The position numbers and the translations under genes are program-made. A stretch of 64,000 nt of DNA, taken from contig JAFPZD010000263.1 of NCBI GenBank assembly GCA_017417465.1, forward strand, positions 1 to 64,000. Direction: 5' to 3'. Source of the stretch: Prevotella sp. (GTDB lineage Bacteria > Bacteroidota > Bacteroidia > Bacteroidales > Bacteroidaceae). Below the pieces are notes generated by a model. It had not been told where the DNA came from, made no database searches, and saw only the letters and a list, made by a program, of their open reading frames with translations. Below are positions 31,710-41,569 of the stretch, piece after piece (positions within the stretch are counted from its first letter, which is position 1; every line of letters begins with the position of its first letter).

Positions 31710-31796
31710 GCTGACGAAGGTCGGCAAATCTGCTGACGAAGGTCGGCAAATCTGCTGACGAAGGTCGGCAAATCTGCTGACGAACGTCAGCAATAT
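31710..31796. repeat. 22-bp iteron-like array, 4 units
   Basis: Three exact direct repeats of a 22-bp unit starting GCTGACGAAGGTCGGC (31710, 31732, 31754) and a fourth diverged copy at 31776 reading GCTGACGAACGTCAGC. Every unit contains a small hairpin GCTGAC-N4-GTCRGC; in the last unit it is perfect. No replication gene is nearby, so an origin role is unlikely, but repeated protein-binding sites or an RNA with serial hairpins are possible. Confidence 0.8.
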
Positions 31797-31916
31797 ATTA
31801 TTCTGTATTTCAGACAATTAGAAATGGGTGTTTTTGGAGTGTTAATAAGGGGCATTTCTTATTTGTATCTCGATATCATGAGTGCTGACAGTTACTCATC
31901 CAAAAGTTGCCAGTCG

Positions 31917-32220
31917 GCCAATATAGGGGCACAAGGTCAGTCTTGGCGAGAAAAATTATGGTTACACTGGCCCTGCCGGGCCATCGGGCTGGCACAAAGG
32001 CTACGGGTAGGCGAGCGTAGCTCGGGAATAGGCCTGCCCCTACACTGGCGGAATTGCCCGTACACTGGTGGAATTGCCCGTACATAGTGGCATCACACTC
32101 GGCGGAATCGCCCCTACTGGCGGAATTGCCCCTACATAGTGACATTGTTAATTGGTGGTACAAGATCAGTGTTCGCGAGATGGTTATGGTCACGCTGGCC
32201 TGATGGGCCAACGAATCATT
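31917..32220. repeat. Solo class A arms and short derived repeats
   Basis: A right arm without its partner (31963-32045: CACTGGCCCTGCCGGGCC ... CCTGCCCCTAC), then several GGCGGAATTGCCC(C/G)TAC units. Two related stretches beginning ACAAGRTCAGT (about 31931 and 32160) suggest a duplication. No gene. Confidence 0.65.
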
Positions 32221-32348
32221 CACCGGAACTGGCTTTTAATGAGATGTTTACGTAAGAAGTGAATGGTTTTTGGAATACTGATTGCCTTTTGTATTCGCTG
32301 TTCATTATTAGCGTTTATGCTGTTCACTTAGGTATTTGCTGCTTATTA

Positions 32349-35300
32349 TTAGCGCTTACGGCGATGGAAGAGATCGCCGAGGCCGTTGAAGTCGCGCTTC
32401 ATGATGAGTCCGATGCCCTGCGTGTTGAGCGAGGAACGGGTGAAGTAGCGGTCGTTGGTCTGGTTGTAGACCTTAAGGGCAAGGTTGCCGTTAGGGGTGA
32501 GTAGATAGCGGATGTCGAAGTCGCCGATGAACGAGGGGTTGGCTTGTGTGGCATTGTCGCGGTAGCCGAACTGCCCGTTGATGAGCAGACGGTTGTTGAG
32601 CATGCGTCCGCTGATAAGTCCTTCGTATTCGGCGTTATGCCACCCTTCGTTTCCAGTGGAGATGTTGGCACCGAAGTTCCAGTCGTTCGACTTAATGACT
32701 TGCGAGAGGAGCTCGTTGATTTGCGTGGAGACAGTGCCCGAGAGGAACGACTGCATGGCAAGCTCCGTCTGGCCATACTGCTGCTGTCCGGCATTGTTGG
32801 CGCCCTGTGTGTAGAAGCGCCCGATGCCAAGGAGGTAGACCACCTGCTGGTTGAGCTCCTGCTCACTGGCGATGATCGACCGTATCATCTGCTGCTCCTC
32901 AGCATTGACAGTGGGCATTTCAAGATCGAAGTCGACACGAGGCTGACCGGGCGTGCCCTGGATGTTCATCAGGCAGTTGACACGGACGGTATTGTTAGTG
33001 AACGAGTTGCCGATGTTCAGGTCGGAGAGCGACACACCGTTCACCGTATACTTGGCCAGCAGGTTTAGGCTTGCATCGTAGGGGTCACCACCAAAGACGA
33101 TAGAACCACCATCCTGGAACGTGAAGTTCTTCTTGATGATTTGCTGGATGGTGATGCCGTAGGTGCCGCGCTCCACTTGGTAGGTGCCAAACATCTGGAA
33201 CGGGCCTTTGTTGTAGAACTGGGCGCGGAGAATGCCCGTGCCGTTGAGGTTGATGTAGTCGCCGGTCTGCTGGTCCATCAGCACGCGCAGGGTGGCGTCG
33301 GGGGTGGCGTTGATGCGGAAGTTGATGTAGAGGTCGGAGGAGCTGTCCGGGGCAGGCGGGGCGGTGCCGGCAAATATGCCGGCCACCCGACCGACGGGGG
33401 CGACGGAGGCGGGGGCGGCAGAGGAGGAAGCGACGGAGACGGAGGAGGAGGGGGCGGCGGAGGCGGTGCCCCATGTTATAAACTCTTGGTTGGAGATGGC
33501 GTCGGGGTTAGCAGCGTTATAGGCGAAGAAAGAGTTGGCGTTCGGCGTGACATCGCAGTTGATGGTCACCTCGTTGGGACGACCGTGGATGTCAGCATGG
33601 CCAGTGGCATAAACGGTGCCGCAAATGGTGCCACCGTCGAAAGTGGGGAAGTCGTAGGCCAGCAGGTTACGGGCATCGACATCGAAGTCGAAGGTGAAAT
33701 CCTTCAGCGTCAGGTGATGGACACCTCCCGTCAGCAGACCTACATGCTCGTAACGGTCGTAGAGATGCCAATTGTCGAAGACCATCTCGTTGGGCAAGAA
33801 ACGGATGGTGTCGCCATGGAGCGTGTAAGTGGTGTTCAGGGGTGTGATATAAGCGGTCGCTTCGACAGCCATCTTGCCCGTGAGATTCATGCCACCGAGG
33901 GGGCCTGAGAGGAGCAGATGACCACGCGCCTTGCCATCGATGCTGCCGATGAAACTCTTCGTGACGTCGTGGATGAAGTCGACGGGCGTGTCCTGTGCTT
34001 CGATGTCGAGATGGATGTCGCTACGTGCCGGTGAGATATAGCCGTCGACGAGCGTGCGACTGTCGGCACCAGCATCAGCCATGGCGTGAATGTCGATTTG
34101 CTTGTCGTCGGTGTTCCAGGCCGCCTGGGCGTGGAGCGTGCCCATGTCGCCCTGCATGAACTTGAAATTGCTGACGTCGAGGTCGGCCCATGCTTGGAAA
34201 TTGTCGCCCAGGGGCTGAACAACGTAAGCACGGCCAGTGGCCAATCCGTCGAAGTCGACGGCGTGGAAGTTGACCAGGTCGAGGACGTAGCCCACGTCGA
34301 GGCCATGCATATCGATGACGAGGGTGTCACCCGCCTGACGCGATGCTACACCATCGATGATGAGGTGTTGATCGGCATGGTGCAGATTGAAGAAGTCGAC
34401 CACGACGAGCCCATCACTATAGAGGATGTCTGAAGGCTCCATCTCCCAGGTGGCCTCCTTCATGACGATGTGAGAGGGTAGCAGGCGTACGTGGGCTTCG
34501 GGCTTGCCAAGACTGTTGCGGTAGAGCTGGGCGATGGTGTTCATCTGTCCGTGCGACGTGCCATGGTTGTCCCACACGAGCGTCGTCGCAAGATTGTTGT
34601 CGCCAGCCATGGCTTGCAAGTGAAGGTTAAGGCGCTGACCGTCGTCGTTGACACGGGCCACCCGGATGTTGCACTGGGCGGTGTCGCCAAGGGTAGTCAG
34701 GTCGATCTGTCCGCCAGCATAGCGGCTGTCGCCATAGGTAAAGGCAGGCATGAGACCATTCAGGTCAATCTGCCGCGTCTCGTCGTTGACAAGGGCGTTG
34801 AGGTGGAGGGGACGATGGAGGGTCAGCGGCACGTCGAAGAGCTGTCGGAGCCACTCACTGTCGTTAAGGCGCAGGTCGGCCTCGAAGTTGTTCAGGGTGG
34901 CAACGGTTGTAGGTGGAAGTCCAGGCAGTGTTGGTAACTTCGACGCGATGAAGTTGGTGAAACTCTGCGGTAGCGTTGCCCAGTCGAACTGTCCAAAGAG
35001 CGTTGCCTCGCCGAAGTCGCCATCCATGCGCAGGTAGTGGAGCCCGTCGTCGTAGCCCGACTTTAGATGCAGATTGTCGAGGGCGAAGGTGGACGAGGGG
35101 ACATCGCCAGTGGCTGTGCGCCGCATCGTAAAGTCGTCGATATCGATGGTGCCCTCAAGGTCGTTTAGGGAACTGCCCGCGATGTCGGCATCGATGTCGC
35201 CACTGAAGGTGGCATCGCCCCAGCGGTCGGAGAGGTTAAGTGCCAGAGGTGCGATGTGGGCAATGCGCCCCAATAGGCGCACGTGCTTGGTGGCACTGGG

Positions 35301-36767
35301 CATTGCCGTTGCACTTCTCGTCTCGTAGGTCCCTTCGAGTTCGGCTTGCAGATTGCTGTCGTCTACCAAGAGGCGACCCGTGGTGCTGCCCTGCTGGTAG
35401 GTGGCGTCAAGCGTCAGGTTCTGGTAAGGGTAGCCACCAAAGTCGAAATGGCTAACGGTGCCTTCAGCATGGAGTGTCTGGCGGTCACCGCCGAGGCTGA
35501 GCTGTGTGGCGATGCGCCCAAGGCGGTCGTTGCTCAGCAGACGTCCCAGGTCAAGGCTGTCGGTAGACAAGGCCCCCGTGAACTGGCGGTCGTCGTCGAC
35601 GCTCAGGCGTGCCGACAGGTTGCCGACGTCACATTGCAGGTCGGCCATCGCCGCGATGCTGCCATCGTCATGACACTCGGCATCGCCCGTCAGATGGAGG
35701 TTCCCCGCACTGGTTAGCAGGTTGGCGATGCCGTCAGAGGACTCACCCGCAAGGTCAGTCAGTGTGCGCAGCAGGTCGTTATCGAGGTCGAGTGTCTCAA
35801 TGCCGACCTTCCAGCGCAGGCGCTGTCCGATGCCAGCGAGGGCGGCACGCCCCTGCAACTGGAGCGTGGCATCGTCGGCGAGGATGCTGAGCCGTGGCAC
35901 GTTCAGGTTTCGTCCACGCCCCTCAATGGCAGCGTCGAGGCGAAATGCCTGTGTAAGCTGCGACAGGCGCGGCACGAGAAAAGCCAGGTCGCGGGGCGCG
36001 ATGGTGGTGCCGTCGAGCGCACCGTCGACGGTGAGTGCATCGAGGGTGAACGGGTCGTCGTACGAAGCACGCAGTGTGTCGGCAACGAGGTTAGAGTGGG
36101 GCAGGGCAAGCTTGAAGCCGGTGAGCAGCGCCTGTCGGCGGTTAGCCTCCAAGTGGGCAGCGAAACGGTCGAGTTGCAACCCATGCTGTTCGCTGAGTGC
36201 GAGTCGCTTGACGTTGATGTTGAGCGAGTCGGGGCGTAGCACCTTCAGAGCGATGTGGGCGCTGATGCCACGGACGTCGACATCGTCGTAGCTGACACTG
36301 GAGTTGCGGATAATGAGCGAGTTGATGCGGAGGTCGACGCCACCCTGCTGCGTGCTGTCGGAGGGCGAGCTAAGGGCATCGAGCACAAATTGGTAATTGG
36401 GCGTGCGCAACGAGTCGTCAAGATGATAGAGACGGGCATGGACGCCAAAGAGCTGTGCTGAGGAGATGCTGACGCGCCCATCGAGCAGTAGCAGTAGCTG
36501 CAGGCGGGCCGTCAGACGGTCGGCCGTCAGGAGATGAGCCTGCTGGCGGTCGAGCACGTCGATGTCGTCGATAATGATGCGATTGAAGAATCCAAGATCG
36601 ACACGCCCGATGGTGACGTCGGTGCCTAGTTTGCTGCCAACGGCGGAGGAGAGCTGTCGCGCCATGAAATTCTGGACGGACGGCACACGAATAAGCACAA
36701 GCGCGAGCACGTGGATGGCAAGCACCACCCAAATGGTCCAACTGATGATGTGTTTTAGTCGTTTCAC
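32349..36767 (-). CDS. TamB-like translocation and assembly module protein
   Basis: A 1472-residue AsmA/TamB-type bridge protein. It has a single N-terminal membrane anchor (about 6-26), a very long repetitive beta-rich region of the kind that forms a hydrophobic groove spanning the periplasm, and a C-terminal TamB domain (about 1150-1472) with YNKGPFQMFGTYQVERGTY, VNCLMNIQGTPGQPRVDF and a final KVYNQTNDRYF ... MKRDF segment. Such proteins move lipids or help assemble outer-membrane proteins. A short Ala/Ser/Val/Pro-rich insert (about 1095-1130) is encoded by a G/C-rich stretch unlike its surroundings. It is monocistronic, divergent from nqrA. Confidence 0.88.
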   Translation of the reverse strand: MKRLKHIISWTIWVVLAIHVLALVLIRVPSVQNFMARQLSSAVGSKLGTDVTIGRVDLGFFNRIIIDDIDVLDRQQAHLLTADRLTARLQLLLLLDGRVSISSAQLFGVHARLYHLDDSLRTPNYQFVLDALSSPSDSTQQGGVDLRINSLIIRNSSVSYDDVDVRGISAHIALKVLRPDSLNINVKRLALSEQHGLQLDRFAAHLEANRRQALLTGFKLALPHSNLVADTLRASYDDPFTLDALTVDGALDGTTIAPRDLAFLVPRLSQLTQAFRLDAAIEGRGRNLNVPRLSILADDATLQLQGRAALAGIGQRLRWKVGIETLDLDNDLLRTLTDLAGESSDGIANLLTSAGNLHLTGDAECHDDGSIAAMADLQCDVGNLSARLSVDDDRQFTGALSTDSLDLGRLLSNDRLGRIATQLSLGGDRQTLHAEGTVSHFDFGGYPYQNLTLDATYQQGSTTGRLLVDDSNLQAELEGTYETRSATAMPSATKHVRLLGRIAHIAPLALNLSDRWGDATFSGDIDADIAGSSLNDLEGTIDIDDFTMRRTATGDVPSSTFALDNLHLKSGYDDGLHYLRMDGDFGEATLFGQFDWATLPQSFTNFIASKLPTLPGLPPTTVATLNNFEADLRLNDSEWLRQLFDVPLTLHRPLHLNALVNDETRQIDLNGLMPAFTYGDSRYAGGQIDLTTLGDTAQCNIRVARVNDDGQRLNLHLQAMAGDNNLATTLVWDNHGTSHGQMNTIAQLYRNSLGKPEAHVRLLPSHIVMKEATWEMEPSDILYSDGLVVVDFFNLHHADQHLIIDGVASRQAGDTLVIDMHGLDVGYVLDLVNFHAVDFDGLATGRAYVVQPLGDNFQAWADLDVSNFKFMQGDMGTLHAQAAWNTDDKQIDIHAMADAGADSRTLVDGYISPARSDIHLDIEAQDTPVDFIHDVTKSFIGSIDGKARGHLLLSGPLGGMNLTGKMAVEATAYITPLNTTYTLHGDTIRFLPNEMVFDNWHLYDRYEHVGLLTGGVHHLTLKDFTFDFDVDARNLLAYDFPTFDGGTICGTVYATGHADIHGRPNEVTINCDVTPNANSFFAYNAANPDAISNQEFITWGTASAAPSSSVSVASSSAAPASVAPVGRVAGIFAGTAPPAPDSSSDLYINFRINATPDATLRVLMDQQTGDYINLNGTGILRAQFYNKGPFQMFGTYQVERGTYGITIQQIIKKNFTFQDGGSIVFGGDPYDASLNLLAKYTVNGVSLSDLNIGNSFTNNTVRVNCLMNIQGTPGQPRVDFDLEMPTVNAEEQQMIRSIIASEQELNQQVVYLLGIGRFYTQGANNAGQQQYGQTELAMQSFLSGTVSTQINELLSQVIKSNDWNFGANISTGNEGWHNAEYEGLISGRMLNNRLLINGQFGYRDNATQANPSFIGDFDIRYLLTPNGNLALKVYNQTNDRYFTRSSLNTQGIGLIMKRDFNGLGDLFHRRKR

Positions 36768-36794
36768 CTCGTTGCAATTGACATTTTAAGAGTG

Positions 36795-36826
36795 CAAAAG
36801 TACGCATTTATTTCGAGACGACCAAA
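36795..36826 (-). promoter_or_regulatory. Promoter of the TamB-like gene
   Basis: Minus-strand TTTG (36823-36826), 20-nt spacer, TACTTTTG (36795-36802), 27 nt before the ATG at 36767. Confidence 0.8.
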
Positions 36827-36896
36827 TTTTCGGCCTAATTTGCGGTGGTGAGCGTCTTTTTTCCTCAAAAGCGGTGGTTGTTTGAAAAAAAATGAT

Positions 36897-36904
36897 TACC
36901 TTTG
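36897..36904 (+). promoter_or_regulatory. -7 promoter box of the nqr operon
   Basis: TACCTTTG 42 nt before the nqrA ATG at 36947. The TTTG at 36881 is too near to be a standard -33 box. It excludes the longer reading from 36902. Confidence 0.6.
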
Positions 36905-36946
36905 CGGCATATTTGTTTTTTCATAATTTATAAAACCATCAAAGCA

Positions 36947-38302
36947 ATGGCAAATGTAATTAAGCTACGTAAAGGCTTGGACATTCAGCTTCAAGGCAAG
37001 GCCGGAGAGAGCCGCATCGAACTGAAGTCGAACGGGCAGTATGCACTGGTTCCCGACGACTTCGAGGGCGTCACTCCGAAGGTGCTTGTGCATGAAGGTG
37101 ACATGATCAAGGCTGGAGAGCCCTTGTTCGTGAACAAGGCGTTCCCCGAGGTGAAGTTTGCCTCGCCCGTCAGCGGCAAAGTGACAGCGGTGGAGCGAGG
37201 TGAACGACGAAAAGTGCTCTGCGTCAAGGTGGATGCCGACAGCCAGCAGAGCTATGTGGACTTCGGTCGTAAAGACCCGTCGAAGCTCGATGGCGCAGCT
37301 GTCATCAGTGCGCTACTCGATGCAGGTATCTTTGGTTATATCAACCAGTTGCCGTATGCTGTCTCGACAAACCCTTCGGTAAAGCCGAAGGCCATCTTCG
37401 TGTCGGCCCTGCGTGACATGCCGCTGGCCTGCGACTTCGAAGTGGAAGTAAAGGGACAGGAGCAAGACTTCGTGACGGGCCTTGTGGCCCTGTCGCGCAT
37501 CGCCAAGGTACACGTCGGCATCGGTACCAACTCAAATCTCCAGTCACAGCTCTCAAACCTCAACGCCGTTGAGGTGACGGTGTTCGACGGCCCGTGTCCT
37601 GCCGGCAACGTGGGCGTGCAGGTGAACCATTTGGATCCTGTGAACAAAGGCGAGGTGGTGTGGACGATTGGCGACCCCACGACGGTGCTCTTCATTGGGC
37701 GACTCTTCAACAGCGGACGTGTTGACCTGCGTCGTCTGGTAGCTTTCTGCGGCAGCGAGGTAAAGCAGCCCGCCCATGTGGAAATGCGCGTCGGCCAGGA
37801 GTTGGCAACGCTGGTGAGCAACAGCTATGAGCAAGATCACCACGTGCGCATCATCAATGGCAACGTGCTGACGGGACGTCCCACAACGAAGGACGGCTAT
37901 CTTGGCGCCCATACCAGTGAGGTAACCATTATCCCCGAGGGTGACGACGTTGACGAGCTGGCTGGCTGGATTATGCCACGCCTGAAGCAGTTCTCGGTCA
38001 ACCGTAGCTACTTCTCATGGCTCTTCAACAAGCGCAAATATGCGCTCGATGCCCGTGTGAAAGGTGGTGAGCGTCACATGATCATGAGCGGCGAGTACGA
38101 CCGCGTGCTGCCGATGGACATCTACGCCGAATATCTTATCAAGGCCATCATTGCCGGCGACATCGACCGCATGGAGCAGCTGGGTATCTACGAGGTGGCT
38201 CCTGAGGACTTTGCCCTGGCGGAGTTTGTATGCTCGTCGAAGCTTGAGCTTCAGCGCATCGTCCGCGAAGGCCTGAACAACTTACGTAAAGAAAACGCAT
38301 AA
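36947..38302 (+). CDS. nqrA: Na+-translocating NADH:quinone reductase subunit A
   Basis: Peripheral subunit of the sodium-pumping NADH:ubiquinone/menaquinone oxidoreductase. 451 residues starting MANVIKLRKGLDIQLQG, with VHEGDMIKAGEPLF (biotinyl-lipoyl-like fold), VFDGPCPAGNVGVQVNHLDPV and GEYDRVLPMDIYAEYLIKAI, all typical of NqrA. A short stretch near residues 195-205 (NSNLQSQLSNLN) looks like extra Asn/Gln/Ser-rich sequence encoded by a TCTCAAA-type array and may be an in-frame insertion. First gene of nqrABCDEF. Confidence 0.95.
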   Translation: MANVIKLRKGLDIQLQGKAGESRIELKSNGQYALVPDDFEGVTPKVLVHEGDMIKAGEPLFVNKAFPEVKFASPVSGKVTAVERGERRKVLCVKVDADSQQSYVDFGRKDPSKLDGAAVISALLDAGIFGYINQLPYAVSTNPSVKPKAIFVSALRDMPLACDFEVEVKGQEQDFVTGLVALSRIAKVHVGIGTNSNLQSQLSNLNAVEVTVFDGPCPAGNVGVQVNHLDPVNKGEVVWTIGDPTTVLFIGRLFNSGRVDLRRLVAFCGSEVKQPAHVEMRVGQELATLVSNSYEQDHHVRIINGNVLTGRPTTKDGYLGAHTSEVTIIPEGDDVDELAGWIMPRLKQFSVNRSYFSWLFNKRKYALDARVKGGERHMIMSGEYDRVLPMDIYAEYLIKAIIAGDIDRMEQLGIYEVAPEDFALAEFVCSSKLELQRIVREGLNNLRKENA

Positions 38303-38308
38303 ACGACT

Positions 38309-39466
38309 ATGAAAGCATTAAGAAACTATCTGAACAAAATCAAGCCGAACTTCGAGCCAGAAGGCAAGCTGCATGCTTTCCGTAGTCTGTTCGACGGCTT
38401 TGAGACATTCCTGTTTGTGCCAAACACGACGTCCAAGACGGGCGTGAACATCCATGATGCCATCGACTCGAAGCGCATCATGTCCGTGGTGGTCATCGCA
38501 CTGATACCAGCCCTGCTGTTTGGTATGTACAACATTGGCTACCAGAACTATGCGGCAGCAGGCACGCTCGCCGACGCCTCGTTCTGGGAGCTGTTCTTCT
38601 TTGGCTTCCTCGCCGTGCTGCCCAAGATTCTGGTCAGCTACATCGTTGGCCTTGGCATTGAGTTCGCTTGGGCCCAGTGGAAGGGCGAGGAGATTCAGGA
38701 GGGTTTCCTCGTGAGTGGCATCCTCATCCCGATGATTATTCCCGTGAACTGTCCGCTGTGGATACTGGCCATCGCCGTTGCCTTTGCCGTCATCATCGGT
38801 AAGGAGATTTTCGGTGGAACGGGCATGAACATCTTCAACCCGGCACTTGTCTGCCGCGCATTCCTCTTCTTTGCCTATCCAACGAAGATGAGCGGTGACC
38901 AGGTGTGGGTTGCACAGGACAGCATCTTTGGGCTTGGCAACACGCTGCCCGACGGGTTCACACAGGCAACGCCGCTTGGCCAGATAGGCCAGGGCACTGA
39001 CGTGACGGCTTCGCTCTGCGACATGATTACGGGCTTCATCCCCGGCAGCATCGGCGAGACAAGTGTTATCGCCATCGCCATTGGCGCCCTGATTCTGTTG
39101 ACTACGGGTATCGCCTCATGGAAGACCATGCTGAGCGTCTTCGTGGGCGGCGCACTGACGGCTTGCCTCTTCGAACAGTCAGGGCAGTCGCTGATTCCCT
39201 GGTACGAGCACCTTGTGCTGGGCGGCTTCGCCTTTGGTGCCGTCTTCATGGCTACCGACCCTGTGACGTCGTGCCGCACTGAGACGGGTAAGTGGATCTA
39301 TGGCTTCATCATCGGTGCCATGGCCATCGTCATCCGCGTGATGAACCCCGGCTATCCCGAGGGCATGATGCTCGCCATCCTGCTGATGAACATGTTTGCT
39401 CCGACTATCGACCACTTCGTTGTGGAGCGTAACATTGCGAAGCGTCAAAAAAGACAACGAATTTAA
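38309..39466 (+). CDS. nqrB: Na+-NQR subunit B
   Basis: Integral membrane subunit that carries covalently bound FMN and riboflavin and forms part of the sodium channel. 385 residues with about ten hydrophobic helices, GTGMNIFNPALVCRAFLF, and the flavinylation site DGFTQATPLG, where Thr221 is the likely FMN attachment. It starts 6 bp after nqrA. Confidence 0.96.
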   Translation: MKALRNYLNKIKPNFEPEGKLHAFRSLFDGFETFLFVPNTTSKTGVNIHDAIDSKRIMSVVVIALIPALLFGMYNIGYQNYAAAGTLADASFWELFFFGFLAVLPKILVSYIVGLGIEFAWAQWKGEEIQEGFLVSGILIPMIIPVNCPLWILAIAVAFAVIIGKEIFGGTGMNIFNPALVCRAFLFFAYPTKMSGDQVWVAQDSIFGLGNTLPDGFTQATPLGQIGQGTDVTASLCDMITGFIPGSIGETSVIAIAIGALILLTTGIASWKTMLSVFVGGALTACLFEQSGQSLIPWYEHLVLGGFAFGAVFMATDPVTSCRTETGKWIYGFIIGAMAIVIRVMNPGYPEGMMLAILLMNMFAPTIDHFVVERNIAKRQKRQRI

Positions 39467-39481
39467 CGAATTTCACGAATT

Positions 39482-40123
39482 ATGGGAAAGTTAAATACAA
39501 ACAGCAACGCGTACATATTTATATATAGCGCCATTCTCGTCGTCGTCGTGGCCTTCCTGCTGGCTTTCGTATTCCAGATTCTGAAGCCTTTGCAGGATGC
39601 CAATGTGGCTCTTGACGTGAAGAAGCAGATTCTCTACTCGCTGAACATCCGCGGACTTGACGGCCAGGAGGCTGAGCAGAAGTATAGCGAAGTGGTAAAG
39701 ACAGAAGTTGAGAAAGACGGCGTCAAGTACTATGCATGCAACGTCGACGGCCAGACAAAGTATGTGTTCCCCTTGAAGGGCTTTGGATTGTGGGGCGGCA
39801 TCAGTGGCTTCGTTTCGGTCAACGATGACCTGAACACCATCTTTGGCGCCTACTTCAACCACGAGAGTGAAACCGCCGGCTTGGGTGCTGAGATCAAGGA
39901 CTCACAGGCATGGCAGGAGAAATTCCAGGGCAAGAAGGTGCTCGACGAGAGTGGCAATGCTGCCATCGCCGTCGTGAAAAAGGTTGAAAACCCTGCTTCC
40001 GAAGTTGACTGCGTGACGGGTGCCACCCTCACTTCCAATGGCGTCAGCGACATGCTCCGCGAGGGACTTGTAAAAGGTGTGAAACTCCTGCAGTCCTCAG
40101 CAAGTGAAACTACCGAAGAATAA
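39482..40123 (+). CDS. nqrC: Na+-NQR subunit C
   Basis: Membrane-anchored periplasmic flavoprotein subunit, 213 residues. One N-terminal transmembrane helix (about 11-33), an FMN-binding domain with GLWGGISGFVSVN, AGLGAEIKDSQAW, and the flavinylation motif VTGATLTSNGV, in which Thr182 should carry FMN. The maturation enzyme ApbE is not in the window. The 15-nt gap before it is CGAATTT/CGAATTA-type repeats. Confidence 0.96.
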   Translation: MGKLNTNSNAYIFIYSAILVVVVAFLLAFVFQILKPLQDANVALDVKKQILYSLNIRGLDGQEAEQKYSEVVKTEVEKDGVKYYACNVDGQTKYVFPLKGFGLWGGISGFVSVNDDLNTIFGAYFNHESETAGLGAEIKDSQAWQEKFQGKKVLDESGNAAIAVVKKVENPASEVDCVTGATLTSNGVSDMLREGLVKGVKLLQSSASETTEE

Positions 40124-40158
40124 ATAGTAAATTGTCAATTCGCAAATCGTAAATTACT

Positions 40159-40782
40159 ATGGCATTATTCAGTAAACAAAATAGAGAGGCTCTCACCAAT
40201 CCGTTGAACCTCGACCACCCCATATTGATTCAGGTATTGGGAATCTGCTCTGCGCTGGCAGTCACCAGCCAGCTGAAGCCGGCCATCGTCATGGGACTCG
40301 CCGTGACGGTGATTACGGCCTTTGCCAACGTTATCATCTCCGTGCTGCGTAACACCATCCCCAACCGCATTCGCATTGTGGTGCAACTGGTGGTTGTGGC
40401 AGCACTGGTGACCATCGTCAGCCAGATACTGAAGGCTTACGTCTACGACGTCAGCGTGCAGCTGTCGGTTTATGTCGGCCTTATCATCACTAACTGTATC
40501 CTCATGGGACGCCTCGAGGCGTTTGCCATGCAGAACAAGCCGTGGCCCTCGTTCCTCGACGGTGTTGGCAACGGCCTTGGCTATGCCATGATACTGGTTA
40601 TCGTGGGTGCCGTTCGTGAGTTCTTCGGTCGCGGCTCGCTGTTAGGTTTCCAGATCATCCCGCAGGGTGCCTACGACGCCGGCTACATCAACAATGGCAT
40701 GATGACCATGCCCGCCATGGCGCTGATTCTCGTGGGTATTGTGATTTGGGTACATCGTGCTTATTTCTACAAGGAAAAGTAA
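40159..40782 (+). CDS. nqrD: Na+-NQR subunit D
   Basis: Six-helix membrane subunit, 207 residues. Cys30 (VLGICSALAV) and Cys113 (ITNCILMGR) match the positions of the cysteines that, with NqrE, hold the intramembrane 2Fe-2S cluster. The 35-nt upstream gap is an AAATTGTCAATTCGCAAATC-type short array ending at the ATG. Confidence 0.96.
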   Translation: MALFSKQNREALTNPLNLDHPILIQVLGICSALAVTSQLKPAIVMGLAVTVITAFANVIISVLRNTIPNRIRIVVQLVVVAALVTIVSQILKAYVYDVSVQLSVYVGLIITNCILMGRLEAFAMQNKPWPSFLDGVGNGLGYAMILVIVGAVREFFGRGSLLGFQIIPQGAYDAGYINNGMMTMPAMALILVGIVIWVHRAYFYKEK

Positions 40783-40786
40783 GGTG

Positions 40787-40934
40787 AAAGCCCACCCAAG
40801 CTCTCCCGAAGGGAGGGATGTCTGAATAGACAAAGTGGTGGGATGTGACAAATTAAAGATATTATAAATTAAACAAAAGGAGCACCCAATATGTAACTAA
40901 ACATCCCTCCTTGGGGAGGGCTTGGGTGGGCTTT
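40787..40934. repeat. Class B inverted-repeat spacer between nqrD and nqrE
   Basis: Left margin 40787-40821 (AAAGCCCACCCAAGCTCTCC ... GGGAGGGATGT) and right margin 40901-40934 are inverted copies with few mismatches. It begins four bases after the nqrD stop and ends three bases before the nqrE ATG. Inside are TCTGAATAGA and AAAGGAGCACCCA. Confidence 0.85.
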
Positions 40935-40937
40935 AAT

Positions 40938-41564
40938 ATGGATCATTCAATTTCTTTATTCTTTAGGTCGATTTTCGTCGACAACATGATATTCGCCTTC
41001 TTCCTTGGCATGTGCTCCTACCTTGCCGTGTCGAAGACGGTGAAGACATCGCTCGGATTAGGACTCGCCGTTACCTTTGTGCTCACGGTGACCGTCCCCG
41101 TCAACTACCTGCTACAAACGAAGGTGCTGGGCCCCGGCTGCCTCGTCGAGGGTGTTGACCTGAGCTACCTTAGCTTTATCCTCTTCATTGGCGTCATCGC
41201 AGGTATGGTGCAGCTGGTCGAGATGGTGGTTGAACGCTACTCGCCGTCGCTCTATGCCGCCCTGGGCATCTTCCTGCCACTGATCGCCGTGAACTGTGCC
41301 ATCATGGGTGCCTCGCTGTTCATGCAGCAGCGCATCCTGCTCGACCCGCAGAACACGCAGGCCATCACGAGCATCTGGGATGCCATCGTCTATGGCTTCG
41401 GCTCCGGCATTGGCTGGACACTGGCCATCGTCTCGCTTGGCGCTATCCGCGAGAAGATGCAGTACTGTGACGTGCCCCGTCCCTTGCAGGGCCTTGGCAT
41501 CACGTTTATTGTGGTAGGACTCATGGCCATGGCTATGATGTGTTTCTCAGGACTAAACATCTGA
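40938..41564 (+). CDS. nqrE: Na+-NQR subunit E
   Basis: Six-helix membrane subunit homologous to NqrD, 208 residues starting [20 protein letters not shown]. Cys26 (LGMCSYLAV) and Cys120 (AVNCAIMG) complete the iron-sulfur site shared with NqrD. The start at 40938 fits the family; the upstream in-frame TTG at 40911 lies in the repeat arm. Confidence 0.96.
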   Translation: MDHSISLFFRSIFVDNMIFAFFLGMCSYLAVSKTVKTSLGLGLAVTFVLTVTVPVNYLLQTKVLGPGCLVEGVDLSYLSFILFIGVIAGMVQLVEMVVERYSPSLYAALGIFLPLIAVNCAIMGASLFMQQRILLDPQNTQAITSIWDAIVYGFGSGIGWTLAIVSLGAIREKMQYCDVPRPLQGLGITFIVVGLMAMAMMCFSGLNI

Positions 41565-41569
41565 AGGGT

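Noticed and set aside
31710-31796. Plasmid-type replication origin
   Set aside because: Iteron-like spacing, but no Rep gene, DnaA-box cluster or A/T-rich unwinding region; all surrounding genes are chromosomal.
32259-35890. Plus-strand ORFs opposite the TamB-like gene
   Set aside because: Several overlapping antisense frames of a long G/C-rich gene; none has recognisable motifs.
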